From Virgisporangium aurantiacum (lineage in GTDB: Bacteria > Actinomycetota > Actinomycetes > Mycobacteriales > Micromonosporaceae): DNA of 64,000 nucleotides. This document shows positions 20,155-28,307 of this stretch, piece by piece (position 1 is the stretch's first letter; every line of letters begins with the position of its first letter). The stretch lies in NCBI RefSeq assembly GCF_016863635.1, contig NZ_BOPG01000076.1, forward strand, positions 1-64,000. The letters run 5' to 3'. A program made the translations under genes and the position numbers. Below the pieces are notes generated by a model. It was given only the letters and a program-made list of their open reading frames with translations. It ran no database searches and was not told the origin of the DNA.

Positions 20155-21188
20155 CGGTTCCTCCGCAGGGTGGCCGATCGGGGGGTGACGGTTGACCGAC
20201 GGCGCCGGATCTCCATGAGGAGTTCCGGCACGACCTGGTGAACATCGCCGACCACCGCGAGGTCGGCGATGCTGAAGATTGGCGCGGCGGGATCGTTGTC
20301 GACCGCCAGAACGGTTCCCGCGTCCGGTATGGCGGCCCGGTGACGTACCGAGCCGGACACTCCGAGGGCTATGTAAAGCTGCGGATGGACGACATGGCCA
20401 ACGATGTCGATCCGCGCGTCCCGGTCGCACCAGCCGAGCTCGACCGCGGTATGGGTACCGCCGGCGACGCCACCGAGCGCATCGGCGAGTTGGTGGACCA
20501 GTTCGAAGGATCTGCGCGAACCGATGCCGCGACCACCGGCCACGATGACCGGGGCGGCCGTCAGCTCCGGCCGGGGCGCGGCGGCCGCCCGGACCCGCGA
20601 GACCAGGCGCGCGCCACGCCGCCGATCCGGGGTCGGCACGGCGGCCTCACGGAGGGTGGACGCGACCGGTGACTCACGCGGCTCGACCGCGTCGGTGCGC
20701 ACCGCGCATACGGCGATGTCACCGACCACCCTCGACTCGACCAGAGGCGAGCCGGCCAGCATCGAATGGACGACGGCCGGTCCTGCGCCGGCCGCCCGGA
20801 TGTCGATCACGTCATCGAAGAAGCGGGCGCCCAACCGCACCGCGACCCGGGCCGCGACCTCCTGCCCGACCCGCCCGACGGCGGCCATGATCGCTATCGG
20901 CCGGTCGCGGCGCGCAAGGGCCACGAGTGTCTCGACCCGGGTCGCGATCGGGAACTCGTCCGCTCCGGGCACGGTCACCATGTACACCGTGCCGGCGCCG
21001 AAGCGACCCAGTTCGGCGACGCTCGCCGTGTCGGCCACGCTGTCGAGCACCGCCGCCGGTACGCCGAGCCGCCGCGCGAGCGTCAGCAACGCGAAGGTCG
21101 AGCGGCACACCCGTCCGTCGTAGCCGCGGCGCTCGGCGAGGACCAGGACGGGACGGGCCGGGGCTGCTCCGGATGCGGGGACGATCAC
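20151..21188 (-). CDS. etfA: Electron transfer flavoprotein alpha subunit
   Basis: 345 residues. The C-terminal FAD domain is clear: PVIVAGGRGIGSRRSFELV (residues ~210-230), LGVSGSVRHRAAI (~275), and AVDNDPAAPIFSIADLAVVGD near residues 292-312, the FAD/AMP-binding signature. The N-terminal domain is more divergent. It takes electrons from acyl-CoA or similar dehydrogenases with EtfB. The ATG overlaps the etfB stop at 21185-21188 and its own stop overlaps the etfD start, so the three subunits are made together. Confidence 0.93.
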   Translation of the reverse strand: MIVPASGAAPARPVLVLAERRGYDGRVCRSTFALLTLARRLGVPAAVLDSVADTASVAELGRFGAGTVYMVTVPGADEFPIATRVETLVALARRDRPIAIMAAVGRVGQEVAARVAVRLGARFFDDVIDIRAAGAGPAVVHSMLAGSPLVESRVVGDIAVCAVRTDAVEPRESPVASTLREAAVPTPDRRRGARLVSRVRAAAAPRPELTAAPVIVAGGRGIGSRRSFELVHQLADALGGVAGGTHTAVELGWCDRDARIDIVGHVVHPQLYIALGVSGSVRHRAAIPDAGTVLAVDNDPAAPIFSIADLAVVGDVHQVVPELLMEIRRRRSTVTPRSATLRRNR

Positions 21189-22000
21189 AGGAATCGGCGC
21201 TCGGTCAGGAAGTCCGCGACCCGGACGGCGACCGTGCAGGGATCCTCGGTCACCACGGCCGGCGACCTCTCACCGCGTTGCCGGCAGACGACGCGTGCGG
21301 CCGTCGCCGGCGTGCTCGGGCCGGCGTCCACGCCGGGCGCCGGCGCGCCGGACGTGTCGTCCCCGCGGTCGATCCCGAGATCGTCCAGCGACCAGGTACG
21401 GATCGGCTTGTGGCGGGCGGCGGCGATCGCCGTGAACCGCGGATACCAGGGGCGCCCGCAACGCGTGGTCACCGAGACCACCGCCGGCAGGTCCGCGACG
21501 AACGTCTCGACCCCCGCACCGTCGAGTCGACGGGTCTCCACCCGGTCCACCCGTACCCGGACGGCATCCGCGCCGCACAGCCCGGCCACGCCGAGCCGCT
21601 CGGCGATCATCGGTGGTACCGCCGACATCCCTGAGCCCGCTGCCGCGGAACCGCACACCACCAGGTCGAACCCGATCCGGGCCAGCGCCGCCGCGAGGGC
21701 GCGCGAGGTGGCCAGGGCATCACCGCCCGGCAGCCGCCCGTCGAGCACGTGGACGCCGTCTCCGGCCCCGAGGGCCAGCGCGGCACGCAACGACTCGACC
21801 GCCCCCGCCGGGCCCATCGTCAGTGCGGTCACCCGAACGTCGCGCCGCCACGGTGCGAGCCGCAGCGCCAGCCCCACGGCGCACGCGTCGACGTCGTTGA
21901 TCCCGGCGCGACGGCCGGCACGCTGGACGGCCCGGTCACCGCCGACCGACCCGATGTCGATCACGTTCGGAACCTGCTTGACCAGTACAACGATCCGCAC
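21185..22000 (-). CDS. etfB: Electron transfer flavoprotein beta subunit
   Basis: 271 residues, starting MRIVVLVKQVPNVID, the usual EtfB N-terminus, with NDVDACAVGLALRLA and VTALTMGPAGAVESLRAALALGAGDGVHV giving the nucleotide-binding core. DLVVCGSAAAGSGMSAVPPMIAERLG is the conserved G-x-x-A/S-D-x-x-T/Q-like loop. It is first gene of etfB-etfA-etfD; the promoter should lie in 22001-22100. Sequence is more divergent than the housekeeping pair expected elsewhere in the genome, suggesting a dedicated substrate. Confidence 0.92.
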   Translation of the reverse strand: MRIVVLVKQVPNVIDIGSVGGDRAVQRAGRRAGINDVDACAVGLALRLAPWRRDVRVTALTMGPAGAVESLRAALALGAGDGVHVLDGRLPGGDALATSRALAAALARIGFDLVVCGSAAAGSGMSAVPPMIAERLGVAGLCGADAVRVRVDRVETRRLDGAGVETFVADLPAVVSVTTRCGRPWYPRFTAIAAARHKPIRTWSLDDLGIDRGDDTSGAPAPGVDAGPSTPATAARVVCRQRGERSPAVVTEDPCTVAVRVADFLTERRFL

Positions 22001-22260
22001 GCGCGTGGCCCCCGTCCAGAAGGCAGCCGCATCAACCTGACCGCGAGTCTAGGTCCACCGCGAGCCACCGAACAGGGCTGGCGGCGCGGTAAGATCCAAT
22101 GATCTTCATCGACGTCCGGAACGGAACCCGCAGGTCAAGACCCGGCAACCAGAACGCCGTCGCAGAGCGTCACGACACGACCGCGGCACCCGTGACACCC
22201 ACCGTCCACACCGGACAGATAGCTAGGGCGCCCGACCCGCGTCTCCGCAGGCCAGACGCC

Positions 22261-23412
22261 CTAACTACCTGATCCTGAGGCGCTGTCTTGGCGCGGGCCG
22301 ACGAGTCCGAGCCGGGTGGCTTCTGACACGGCCATTCTGCGGTTCGGGACATCCAGCTTCGCGAGTACGGCGGAGACATGGTGATCGACGGTCTTCGTGG
22401 AGATGAACAGCTGCTTCGCGATCTCGGTGTTGGTGTGTCCACGACAGATCAGGTCGAGCACTTCGCGCTCGCGCCGAGTCAACAGCATCGGGTTCGTCCG
22501 GGTGGTGGCCTTCGGCCCGGTGGGGATCGACCGGATGCCGGCCTGGCGCATCCGCTGGCGGGTAAGTCGCGCTGCCGCTGTGGCGCCGAGTTCCTGGAAG
22601 ATGCGCAGGGCCTCACGGAGGGTGGCCTCCTCGGCTGCGTCGAACAGGGCCATCGCCGTCTCGTACGGGCAGCCGAGCTCGGTCCATGCCTCCGCGGCTC
22701 GCACCCAGTCTTTGCACAGCTGCAGCCGGTACGGGTCTGCGATGTCGTCGTGCGGTGACCGGATCGAGCCGGTGCGGTGCAGCCACACGCCGATGGTCTG
22801 TGCCGCGATGGTCGCGAACGTACCGTCCAGCTGACCCCAGGGCGACCAGGAGCCGCCACCGTTGCTGCCGTTGGAGCCGATGTACTGCGTCGTCCCCCAG
22901 ACCTGCCCACTCTGGTCGAGCCCGAACAGCGTCAACCCGCCGTTGGCGGCCGCTGTGACGGACAACGTGGACGGAGCGGTTGACATGTTGTTCGCGAAGC
23001 CGCCCATCCACTCGGACCAGCTTCCACTGTTGGGGGCCGACTGCCAAAGGTGCCATAGGTCGCCGTCGTTGTCGGTACCGAACACCTCGATCAGCCCGTT
23101 GCCGTTGGTCGCTGCGACGAGCGTCCACATATTTGTCGCAATCCGCGACCAGTCCGACCATGTGTCCGATCCGGCGGCCATTTGCGTGCGGACATGCGCG
23201 TGGTGGTACGTGTCGATTGCGAACATCGCCATGCGCCCGTCCGCGTTGGGCGTCACGGCCGTCGATATGAGCGGGACCTCCGACGTCCCGACGGCTCGCG
23301 TCGGCCGGGTGTCGGCCTGGACTCTCGTCCCGAAGCCGATCGAAACGGCAAGGGCAAGGAGAATGGCGGCCGCCATTCGTCGCCCACGTTTGCCTACGGC
23401 GATTTTCTGCAT
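22261..23412 (-). CDS. Chimeric protein: signal peptide, PLL-type beta-propeller half, LuxR-type C-terminus
   Basis: 383 residues from ATG 23412 (GAAAGGG upstream). Residues 1-33 are a Sec signal peptide ([16 protein letters not shown]...VQA). Residues ~40-200 are repeats of a PLL/sialidase-like propeller ([51 protein letters not shown]). After about residue 203 the sequence becomes the C-terminal end of a LAL/AAA LuxR regulator (IADPYRLQL...[20 protein letters not shown]) with the GerE HTH ([22 protein letters not shown]). A secreted lectin joined to a DNA-binding domain makes no obvious biological sense, so I read it as an in-frame recombination product near 22805. Whether it is expressed is unknown. 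Confidence 0.8.
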   Translation of the reverse strand: MQKIAVGKRGRRMAAAILLALAVSIGFGTRVQADTRPTRAVGTSEVPLISTAVTPNADGRMAMFAIDTYHHAHVRTQMAAGSDTWSDWSRIATNMWTLVAATNGNGLIEVFGTDNDGDLWHLWQSAPNSGSWSEWMGGFANNMSTAPSTLSVTAAANGGLTLFGLDQSGQVWGTTQYIGSNGSNGGGSWSPWGQLDGTFATIAAQTIGVWLHRTGSIRSPHDDIADPYRLQLCKDWVRAAEAWTELGCPYETAMALFDAAEEATLREALRIFQELGATAAARLTRQRMRQAGIRSIPTGPKATTRTNPMLLTRREREVLDLICRGHTNTEIAKQLFISTKTVDHHVSAVLAKLDVPNRRMAVSEATRLGLVGPRQDSASGSGS

Positions 23413-23521
23413 CTCAGCACCCTTTCTTCTCGGTGTGCGCAACCGTACGAACGCCGGCCGTGGGCGGGCATCGGGAGGAACTACCTAGATTGACGGCCGC
23501 GACACCAAGGTTGCCGGGTCC

Positions 23522-23700
23522 GTGCCACGATCGGTCCATGCCCTGACAGTCGGAATCAACCACGTCACAGCCGTCACGGCCGACCTCGACCGCCTCGTGC
23601 GGTTCTACTCCGACATGTTCGGCGCGGAGAAGGTCTTTGAGGGCCGAGCGGCGAACGGGCATCCCCGGATGGCGATCGTCGAACTTGGCGGTACGAGGCC
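23522..23700 (+). pseudogene. N-terminal fragment of a VOC/glyoxalase-family protein
   Basis: GINHVTAVTADLDRLVRFYS followed by DMFGAEKVFEGRAANGHPRM is the first beta-alpha-beta-beta unit of a vicinal-oxygen-chelate protein with metal-ligand His in NHVT. The match stops at about 23700 (VELGG), after which the frame runs into unrelated sequence to 24091. Only about one quarter of a normal VOC protein remains, so it is a relic. Confidence 0.7.
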
Positions 23701-23746
23701 GGCGACGGGCCGCCTCACCAACCGCGTCGGCCAGCCCGTCGGTCGC

Positions 23747-23896
23747 TTACGCCATCAGGTCCTTCGCGGAGTCGTCGCTGACCGCTCCGGCGAAGAGGTC
23801 GAGGAACCGGCCCGCGAGGCGTGCGCCACCGGAGAGTGCTGTCGCTGTCAGGTCGGTCAACCAGCCGATGTTGGCGAACAGCAGTCCTCGCCGCAC
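23747..23896 (-). CDS. Possible small protein, 49 residues, directly after the ABC exporter
   Basis: In the same frame as the exporter gene, after its TGA at 23929-23927, an open frame continues to TAA at 23749-23747. From GTG 23896 it would encode MRRGLLFANIGWLTDLTATA, then LSGGARLAGRFLDLFAGAVS, ending DDSAKDLMA. It could be a true small gene of the peptide operon, or read-through residue of a longer ancestral exporter. No RBS is evident and no family is recognised. Confidence 0.3.
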   Translation of the reverse strand: MRRGLLFANIGWLTDLTATALSGGARLAGRFLDLFAGAVSDDSAKDLMA

Positions 23897-23926
23897 GGGT
23901 ACGAACAGAGACCCGACTGTAAGGCT

Positions 23927-25774
23927 TCAGACCTTCTCCGGGTGTCGGTAACCCGCCGCCTGCAGGGTGAACAGGCGCGCGTAGGCGCCGCTGGCGCTCA
24001 TCAGTTCGGCGTGACCGCCCTTCTCGACGATGCGGCCGTCGGCCAGCACGACGATGAGGTCGGCGTCCCGCACGGCGCCGAGGCGGTGTGAGATGAGCAG
24101 GCTCGTGCGGCCGTGCCGGTGGTCGCGCAGCCGTTGGTGTATCTGGTGTTCGGCCTCCGCGTCGAGGCCCGCGCTCGGCTCATCGAGGATCAGCAGGTCG
24201 CACCGGTCACGCATCAGGGTCCGGGCGAGGGCCAACCGCTGCCACTGCCCGCCGGACAGCATCACGCCGGTCTCCGGGTTGTCCTTGTCGCTCTCTTTGA
24301 AGAACATGCGGCTCAACAGGGTGTCGTACCCGCGTGCCGTCGCCTCGATCGCGTCGTGCACGTCGGCGGTGCGGGCGGCGTGCTCGATCCGGGAGCGGTC
24401 CGCGAAGCCGTCGAGGTCACCGAGACCGACGTTCTCCGCCGCGGTGAGGTCGTAGGCCATGAAGTCCTGGAACAGGACGCCGATCCGACGACGCAGCTCC
24501 GCCGGCGCTACGGTCCGGATGTCGACGCCGTCCCAGTGGATGGCGCCGCGATCCGGGTCGTAGAGGCGGCACAGCAGCTTCACCAGCGTGCTCTTGCCCG
24601 CGCCGTTGAGACCGACGAGCGCCACCGACCGTCCATAGGGGAGGGTCAGGTCAAGGCCCTGGAGAACCCACGCGTGGGCCGGGTCGTACCGGAACCAGAC
24701 GTCGCGGAACTCGATACCTCGCCGGAGCGGTGCCAGTGCGCCCGGCGGTGCACAGGGTAGATCGGGTGGCTGGCTCGTCGCCTCCGCGAAGTGGTCGAAC
24801 ATCAGCAGCGCCTGGTATCCCTGGGCGATGCCGGTCACCAGAGTGCTCAGCGCGGCCTGGACGCCGGCGACCGCCGCGACGAAAGCGGTCACGTCGCCGG
24901 GGCTCAGCCCGCCGTTCGCCGCTGTCCGCACCGCCCAGATCAACCCGCCACCGGTCACCGTGGCGCTCAGCGCCGCCAGCAGGAACTGCACGCGCAGCAC
25001 GCGGCGATCGATGTCCCGCTCGCCGGCCTGGACGGCGCACAACTCGGCGAGCACCCGGGTCTTGAAGAAGTCGCCGAGGCCGAACAGCCGGATCTCCTTG
25101 ACGGCCTGCAGGTCCGTGATCAGGCGGCCGTAGAAGATCTGCCGCCGGACGGCAGGCGACAGGGAGACAATCATGCTGAGGCGCTTCTTCGACAGCAGGA
25201 TCTGGGCGACCAGCGCCGGGATCGCCGCGGCCAGCACGATGCCGGTCATCACAGGGCTGAGCACGAACAGCGTGGCGGTGAGCGACAACGCTGTGATGAC
25301 GGCCCGGCCGACGTCGAGCACGCCGGTGGTCACCGGGGCGAGGGCGCCACCGGTGGCCTGCGAGGCCATCCGCAGCGTGTCCAGGAAACGGGGACTCTCG
25401 AACCGCGACAGTCCCTGGAACGAGTTGACGGCGGTGTAGAGCCGGTCCTGCATGAGGCGGTCCAGCCGCCGGCGCTGTTCGGTACCAAGGTATGTGGTCA
25501 GTTGCGGCGCCGCGGCGGTGGCCAGACCGGCCGCGGCCAGGCCGACCGACCAGCCGAGCAGCGCTGGTGCGGATTTCCCGGTCGCGAGCCCGTCGATGAT
25601 GAACTTCGTCAGCCAGGCCACCGCCGCCGGTAGGAGTCCCAGCGTCACCGCGATGGCCAGTTGCCCGGCGGCGAGCCACGGACCGGCTCTGAACGCCAGG
25701 ACCCAGACACCGGTGAGCCGTCTCACCCGGTGTCGGGAGCCTTCGGTTGTCGCGGCAGATCCCCCCGCCGTCAT
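23927..25774 (-). CDS. ABC exporter, fused permease-ATPase (type I, peptide/lipid exporter-like)
   Basis: 615 residues from ATG 25774, overlapping the stop of the TlpA-like gene (ATGA). Residues ~20-320 form six membrane helices (GQLAIAVTLGLLPAAVAWL, VGLAAAGLATAAAPQLTTYL and so on). The ATPase has Walker A VGLNGAGKST near 385, signature LSGGQWQRLALART near 510, Walker B LLILDEPSAGLD and the switch ISHRLG. There is no C39 peptidase domain, so leader removal would be left to the S26 peptidase in the same operon. It probably exports or flips the Cys-rich peptide or a related substrate. Confidence 0.9.
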   Translation of the reverse strand: MTAGGSAATTEGSRHRVRRLTGVWVLAFRAGPWLAAGQLAIAVTLGLLPAAVAWLTKFIIDGLATGKSAPALLGWSVGLAAAGLATAAAPQLTTYLGTEQRRRLDRLMQDRLYTAVNSFQGLSRFESPRFLDTLRMASQATGGALAPVTTGVLDVGRAVITALSLTATLFVLSPVMTGIVLAAAIPALVAQILLSKKRLSMIVSLSPAVRRQIFYGRLITDLQAVKEIRLFGLGDFFKTRVLAELCAVQAGERDIDRRVLRVQFLLAALSATVTGGGLIWAVRTAANGGLSPGDVTAFVAAVAGVQAALSTLVTGIAQGYQALLMFDHFAEATSQPPDLPCAPPGALAPLRRGIEFRDVWFRYDPAHAWVLQGLDLTLPYGRSVALVGLNGAGKSTLVKLLCRLYDPDRGAIHWDGVDIRTVAPAELRRRIGVLFQDFMAYDLTAAENVGLGDLDGFADRSRIEHAARTADVHDAIEATARGYDTLLSRMFFKESDKDNPETGVMLSGGQWQRLALARTLMRDRCDLLILDEPSAGLDAEAEHQIHQRLRDHRHGRTSLLISHRLGAVRDADLIVVLADGRIVEKGGHAELMSASGAYARLFTLQAAGYRHPEKV

Positions 25775-26322
25775 GACCGGCTGAACTCCGCCAGGCCCTG
25801 CACCGAGACGGCCGCGTCGACGATGGCGCCGCCTGGGTCCAGGCGCAGGAAGGTGGGGAACGCGCCGATGCCCAGCCCTTTGATCACGGTCATTGTCTCC
25901 GGTGCGAGCACCACGTGCGTGGCGCCCTTGAGGATCTGGACCAGGTCTTCGGTCTCGGAGCCGGACCCGGCGACCAGCGCCAGCGTCTTCCCTGCCGCCA
26001 TACGGCCGGCCTGCTCGGTGAACAGCGGCGCCTGGGTGTGGCACGGGGCGCAGCCCGGTGAGAAAATTCCGATCAGCTCCACCTCGCCCGTCATGCTCTC
26101 CCGCGAGACGGCCGTTCCCTCGACGGTGGTCGCCGAGAACTCGGGCAACTCCCGGCCCATCAGCCTGTCCCGGTCGACGCCCGTCGAGGCACCACCCGCA
26201 CCGGAGAGCCGCCCGAGCTGGTCGGTGTGCTCGCGCAACCGCCGCAGCACGGCGAAGGTCAACAACAGGTCGACGATGCAGAGCACACCCACGAGCACGA
26301 CGGCGGCGGCGAGGAAAGGCAT
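25771..26322 (-). CDS. TlpA/MauD-like membrane-anchored thioredoxin
   Basis: 183 residues. An N-terminal anchor (MPFLAAAVVLVGVLCIVDLL) is followed by a redoxin fold with the active site FSPGCAPCHTQAP (CxxC at ~96-99) and cis-Pro region IGAFPTFLRLD. The topology puts the thioredoxin domain outside the membrane, where it would make or reshuffle disulfides. In methylamine-utilisation loci MauD plays this role for the cysteine-rich light chain; here the neighbour upstream is a ten-cysteine peptide. The gene follows that peptide after a strong hairpin and overlaps the exporter gene. Confidence 0.88.
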   Translation of the reverse strand: MPFLAAAVVLVGVLCIVDLLLTFAVLRRLREHTDQLGRLSGAGGASTGVDRDRLMGRELPEFSATTVEGTAVSRESMTGEVELIGIFSPGCAPCHTQAPLFTEQAGRMAAGKTLALVAGSGSETEDLVQILKGATHVVLAPETMTVIKGLGIGAFPTFLRLDPGGAIVDAAVSVQGLAEFSRS

Positions 26323-26349
26323 CCTGAGGTCATCTCCTTACGGCGGCGG

Positions 26350-26376
26350 TCCCTGACCGGCCGGGCCGGTCAGGGA
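26350..26376 (-). terminator. Perfect hairpin between Cys-rich peptide gene and tlpA-like gene (attenuator/processing site)
   Basis: TCCCTGACCGG at 26350-26360 is the exact reverse complement of CCGGTCAGGGA at 26366-26376, with loop CCGGG. The 11-pair G/C-rich stem lies 33 bases after the peptide stop codon and 28 bases before the next start. There is no U run. It probably leads to more mRNA for the peptide than for the downstream genes. Confidence 0.65.
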
Positions 26377-26409
26377 GACCGTGAGCGTCGACTAGTTGCG
26401 CCGGATCAC

Positions 26410-26646
26410 CTAACAGCACCAGCTGTTCAATTGGACGGCGGTGCACGACGTGCAGTAGCTTGCGCCACCGCAACTGCCGCACATTCTGCCGTACCACCGG
26501 CAGGGGTAGTTGTGTGCCGAGTCGCCGCAGAAGCACGCCTCCCACCACTCCGCCTGCGCGCCCACACCCTCGCAGGCCGACGCCGACGTCTTCGGCACAA
26601 GCCGCTGCAGCAGGCGGTCACCCAGCCTGCTCACAACACCCAACAT
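26410..26646 (-). CDS. Cysteine-rich 78-residue peptide resembling methylamine dehydrogenase light chain
   Basis: The start ATG 26646 follows GGGAAGGGG. Residues 1-24 form an amphipathic, non-cysteine leader (GVVSRLGDRLLQRLVPK). Residues 25-78 hold ten Cys (25, 38, 40, 49, 56, 59, 65, 68, 77, 78) and four Trp (34, 35, 51, 76). The block MCGSCGGASYCTSC with a Trp ten residues further on resembles the CSCCGG...C...W region of the TTQ-bearing light chain MauA; the similarity is by eye. Neighbours are an S26 peptidase, a MauD-like redoxin and an ABC exporter, as expected for an exported, disulfide-rich and possibly cofactor-bearing peptide. No MauE, MauG or radical SAM gene is seen. A short RiPP or toxin is the alternative. 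Confidence 0.8.
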   Translation of the reverse strand: MLGVVSRLGDRLLQRLVPKTSASACEGVGAQAEWWEACFCGDSAHNYPCRWYGRMCGSCGGASYCTSCTAVQLNSWCC

Positions 26647-26689
26647 GGAAACCCCTTCCCGACACGAAGGCCTCATCGGCTTCCGGACA

Positions 26690-27187
26690 CTATCGGTTAT
26701 CGTGATCTCGTATCGCTGTCGTACCGGTAACGTCGGCACGCGATATCCGGCGCACAACTACGCCCAGCAGGTCGTTTGCGGAGAAGAAACCGCGCTGACG
26801 CGAGTCGATGCTCGCCGGGCTGTCGCCGATAACCACCAACGCATCCGGTGGGACCCGGTCGGCGTCGACCGCGTTCTGCACGGCCGGCGGAACGGGATCT
26901 CCGGGCAGTGCTACCGCCCGCTTGACGTTCCACCGGCGGCCGTCGAGCGACCGTTGAGCGATCCCGGTGAGTTCGAAGCCGTCGGCCGGCGGTTCGAGGA
27001 CGACGATGTCGCCCCGGCGCACACGTGCGAGTCCACGCCGGCGGATCAGCACGCGATCGCCCGGATACAACGACGGTTCCATGCTGGAGCCGTCGACCGT
27101 CACCAGCACCAGACTGCGGCGGGCCCACCGGGCCACCCCTGCGATGATCGCGACGACGACGAGAACGATGCCCACCACCCAGCCCAC
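26690..27187 (-). CDS. S26-family signal peptidase
   Basis: 165 residues from GTG 27187. One N-terminal membrane segment (VVGIVLVVVAIIAGVA) is followed by the serine-lysine dyad blocks: Ser in VDGSSMEPSLYPGDRVLI near residue 35 and Lys in WNVKRAVALPGD near residue 89, and GDSPASIDSRQRGFF is box E. It is shorter than housekeeping LepB. It lies 43 bases upstream of the Cys-rich peptide gene on the same strand, so it is probably a dedicated peptidase that frees the peptide from its leader at the outer face of the membrane. Confidence 0.9.
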   Translation of the reverse strand: MGWVVGIVLVVVAIIAGVARWARRSLVLVTVDGSSMEPSLYPGDRVLIRRRGLARVRRGDIVVLEPPADGFELTGIAQRSLDGRRWNVKRAVALPGDPVPPAVQNAVDADRVPPDALVVIGDSPASIDSRQRGFFSANDLLGVVVRRISRADVTGTTAIRDHDNR

Positions 27188-27286
27188 CGGCCGGAGTGTA
27201 CGTCCGTTCCTCGATCCAATTGCTTTCGTACGGTCCGCAAGTACGTTCGCGTCCGTGATCTCGGCCCCAGGCCCTGGAGGTGACCC

Positions 27287-27590
27287 ATCGACCGCCGTTC
27301 CTTCCTGGCGCTGACCGGTGTCAGCACCGCCGCGTTGGTGCTCGGTTCCGGCATCCCGCCGCCGCCAGCCATGACGGCCCGGTACCCGCCGACCCGTTCA
27401 GGCTGGGCGTCGCCTCCGGCGACCCGCGTCCCGATGGCGTGGTGCTGTGGACCCGCCTCGCGCCCGAACCGCCGGCCGGGGACGGCCATGGCGGCATGCC
27501 CCGCCCGCCGTACACGGTGGCGTACGAGGCCGCCGAGGACGAGGGCTTCCGCCGGATCGCGGCCCGCGGGCATGCGTTGGCCACATCGCG
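27287..27590 (+). pseudogene. phoD-type alkaline phosphatase, N-terminal relic
   Basis: After a good GGAGGTGA site the frame opens with ATC where ATG is expected, then DRRSFLALTGVSTAALVLGS, a Tat signal peptide. A frameshift near 27375-27395 moves the match to another frame: PADPFRLGVASGDPRPDGVV then LWTRLAPEP, the conserved start of PhoD phosphatases. The match ends around 27590. Lost start codon, frameshift and missing catalytic domain make this clearly dead. Confidence 0.75.
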
Positions 27591-27599
27591 GCGATCTGC

Positions 27600-27990
27600 G
27601 GCCCGTACTGGACCGGCGTCCTCAGTGCGACCGCGGCCATCCCCGCCCCGGTCAGCCGATGTGTGGTGACGTGCACGGTTCATTCGGTGATTCCGTACAT
27701 GCTGTGCAGGGTCGCGCGTGGCGCCGTCGAGGAAACCCACCACCGCCGGATGTCGTCTGGGTCTATCGCCTCGCCACCGAAAATCACCTGTCGCAGATCG
27801 GGCAGGTGGAGGTCGTTGTCGATGACGGCGGAGAGCAGGCGGCGGAAGACGGACGGCACGATGTTGAGAACCGTGACGCCTTCCCGGCGCACAACCTCCG
27901 CGAAGGTGACACCGTCGGTCACCGCGTCACCGGGCACGAGCACACACCTACCAGGCATCCGGCACCTCATCGCCGAAGCCGCCATCGACC
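27600..27990 (-). pseudogene. NRPS adenylation-domain fragment with in-frame stop
   Basis: Reading leftwards: FAEVVRREGVTVLNIVPSVF, then LPDLRQVIFGGEAIDPDDIR and HSMYGITE (A4-A5 motifs). A TGA at 27682-27680 follows, and the same frame goes on TVHVTTHRL, the normal continuation after the A5 motif. The fragment covers about 120 residues of an A domain; motifs A1-A3 and A7-A10 are missing. It is a relic of an NRPS gene unrelated in position to the living cluster 30 kb away. Confidence 0.78.
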
Positions 27991-28110
27991 CCGCCCGGCC
28001 GTCATTCACCACCGCCCTACGCGCGGTCCGCCGATGGATCACCACCACCGCCACCATTCGCGCTTTGACCACCACTCTCGTGACCATAGCGGGCCGCAGA
28101 ACCGATATCT
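27955..28110 (+). pseudogene. IS4-family transposase C-terminal relic
   Basis: IRHLIAEAAIDPARPSFTTA followed by LRAVRRWI resembles the C-terminal region of IS4-type transposases (DPDR-x-SF-x-x-AL-x-x-A/VR). The characteristic terminal arginine-rich tail is degraded and no inverted repeats are seen. It abuts fragments of an A domain and a ParB-like gene. Confidence 0.5.
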
Positions 28111-28307
28111 GGAGCCGGCAGCAATTGAGTCCTTACCCGACAGTTCCGCGACGCGCAGGCGGTGCAAACCGTCGATGACCCGCATTGACGACCGGTGCAC
28201 CAGCACCGGCGGCAAACCGCTTCGACCTCGGCCAGCCGCCGGACGTGCTCACCATCCTCACCGGCCAGCCGCGGCGACTCCCCGACAACCAGAGAACTGA
28301 TCGGCAC
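28111..28307 (-). pseudogene. ParB-like (StrR-type) regulator, N-terminal relic
   Basis: From GTG 28307: PISSLVVGESPRLAGEDGEH and VRRLAEVEA, then a one-base frameshift near 28223 and LPPVLVHRSSMRVIDGLHRL followed by RVAELSGKDSI. This is the ParB N-terminal domain as found in pathway-specific regulators near NRPS clusters. The match ends at about 28110, so the HTH half is gone. Confidence 0.75.

Noticed and set aside
27188-27260. Three GTACG-containing elements upstream of the S26 peptidase gene
   Set aside because: Spacing is irregular and no promoter boxes line up with them, so I cannot support an operator call.
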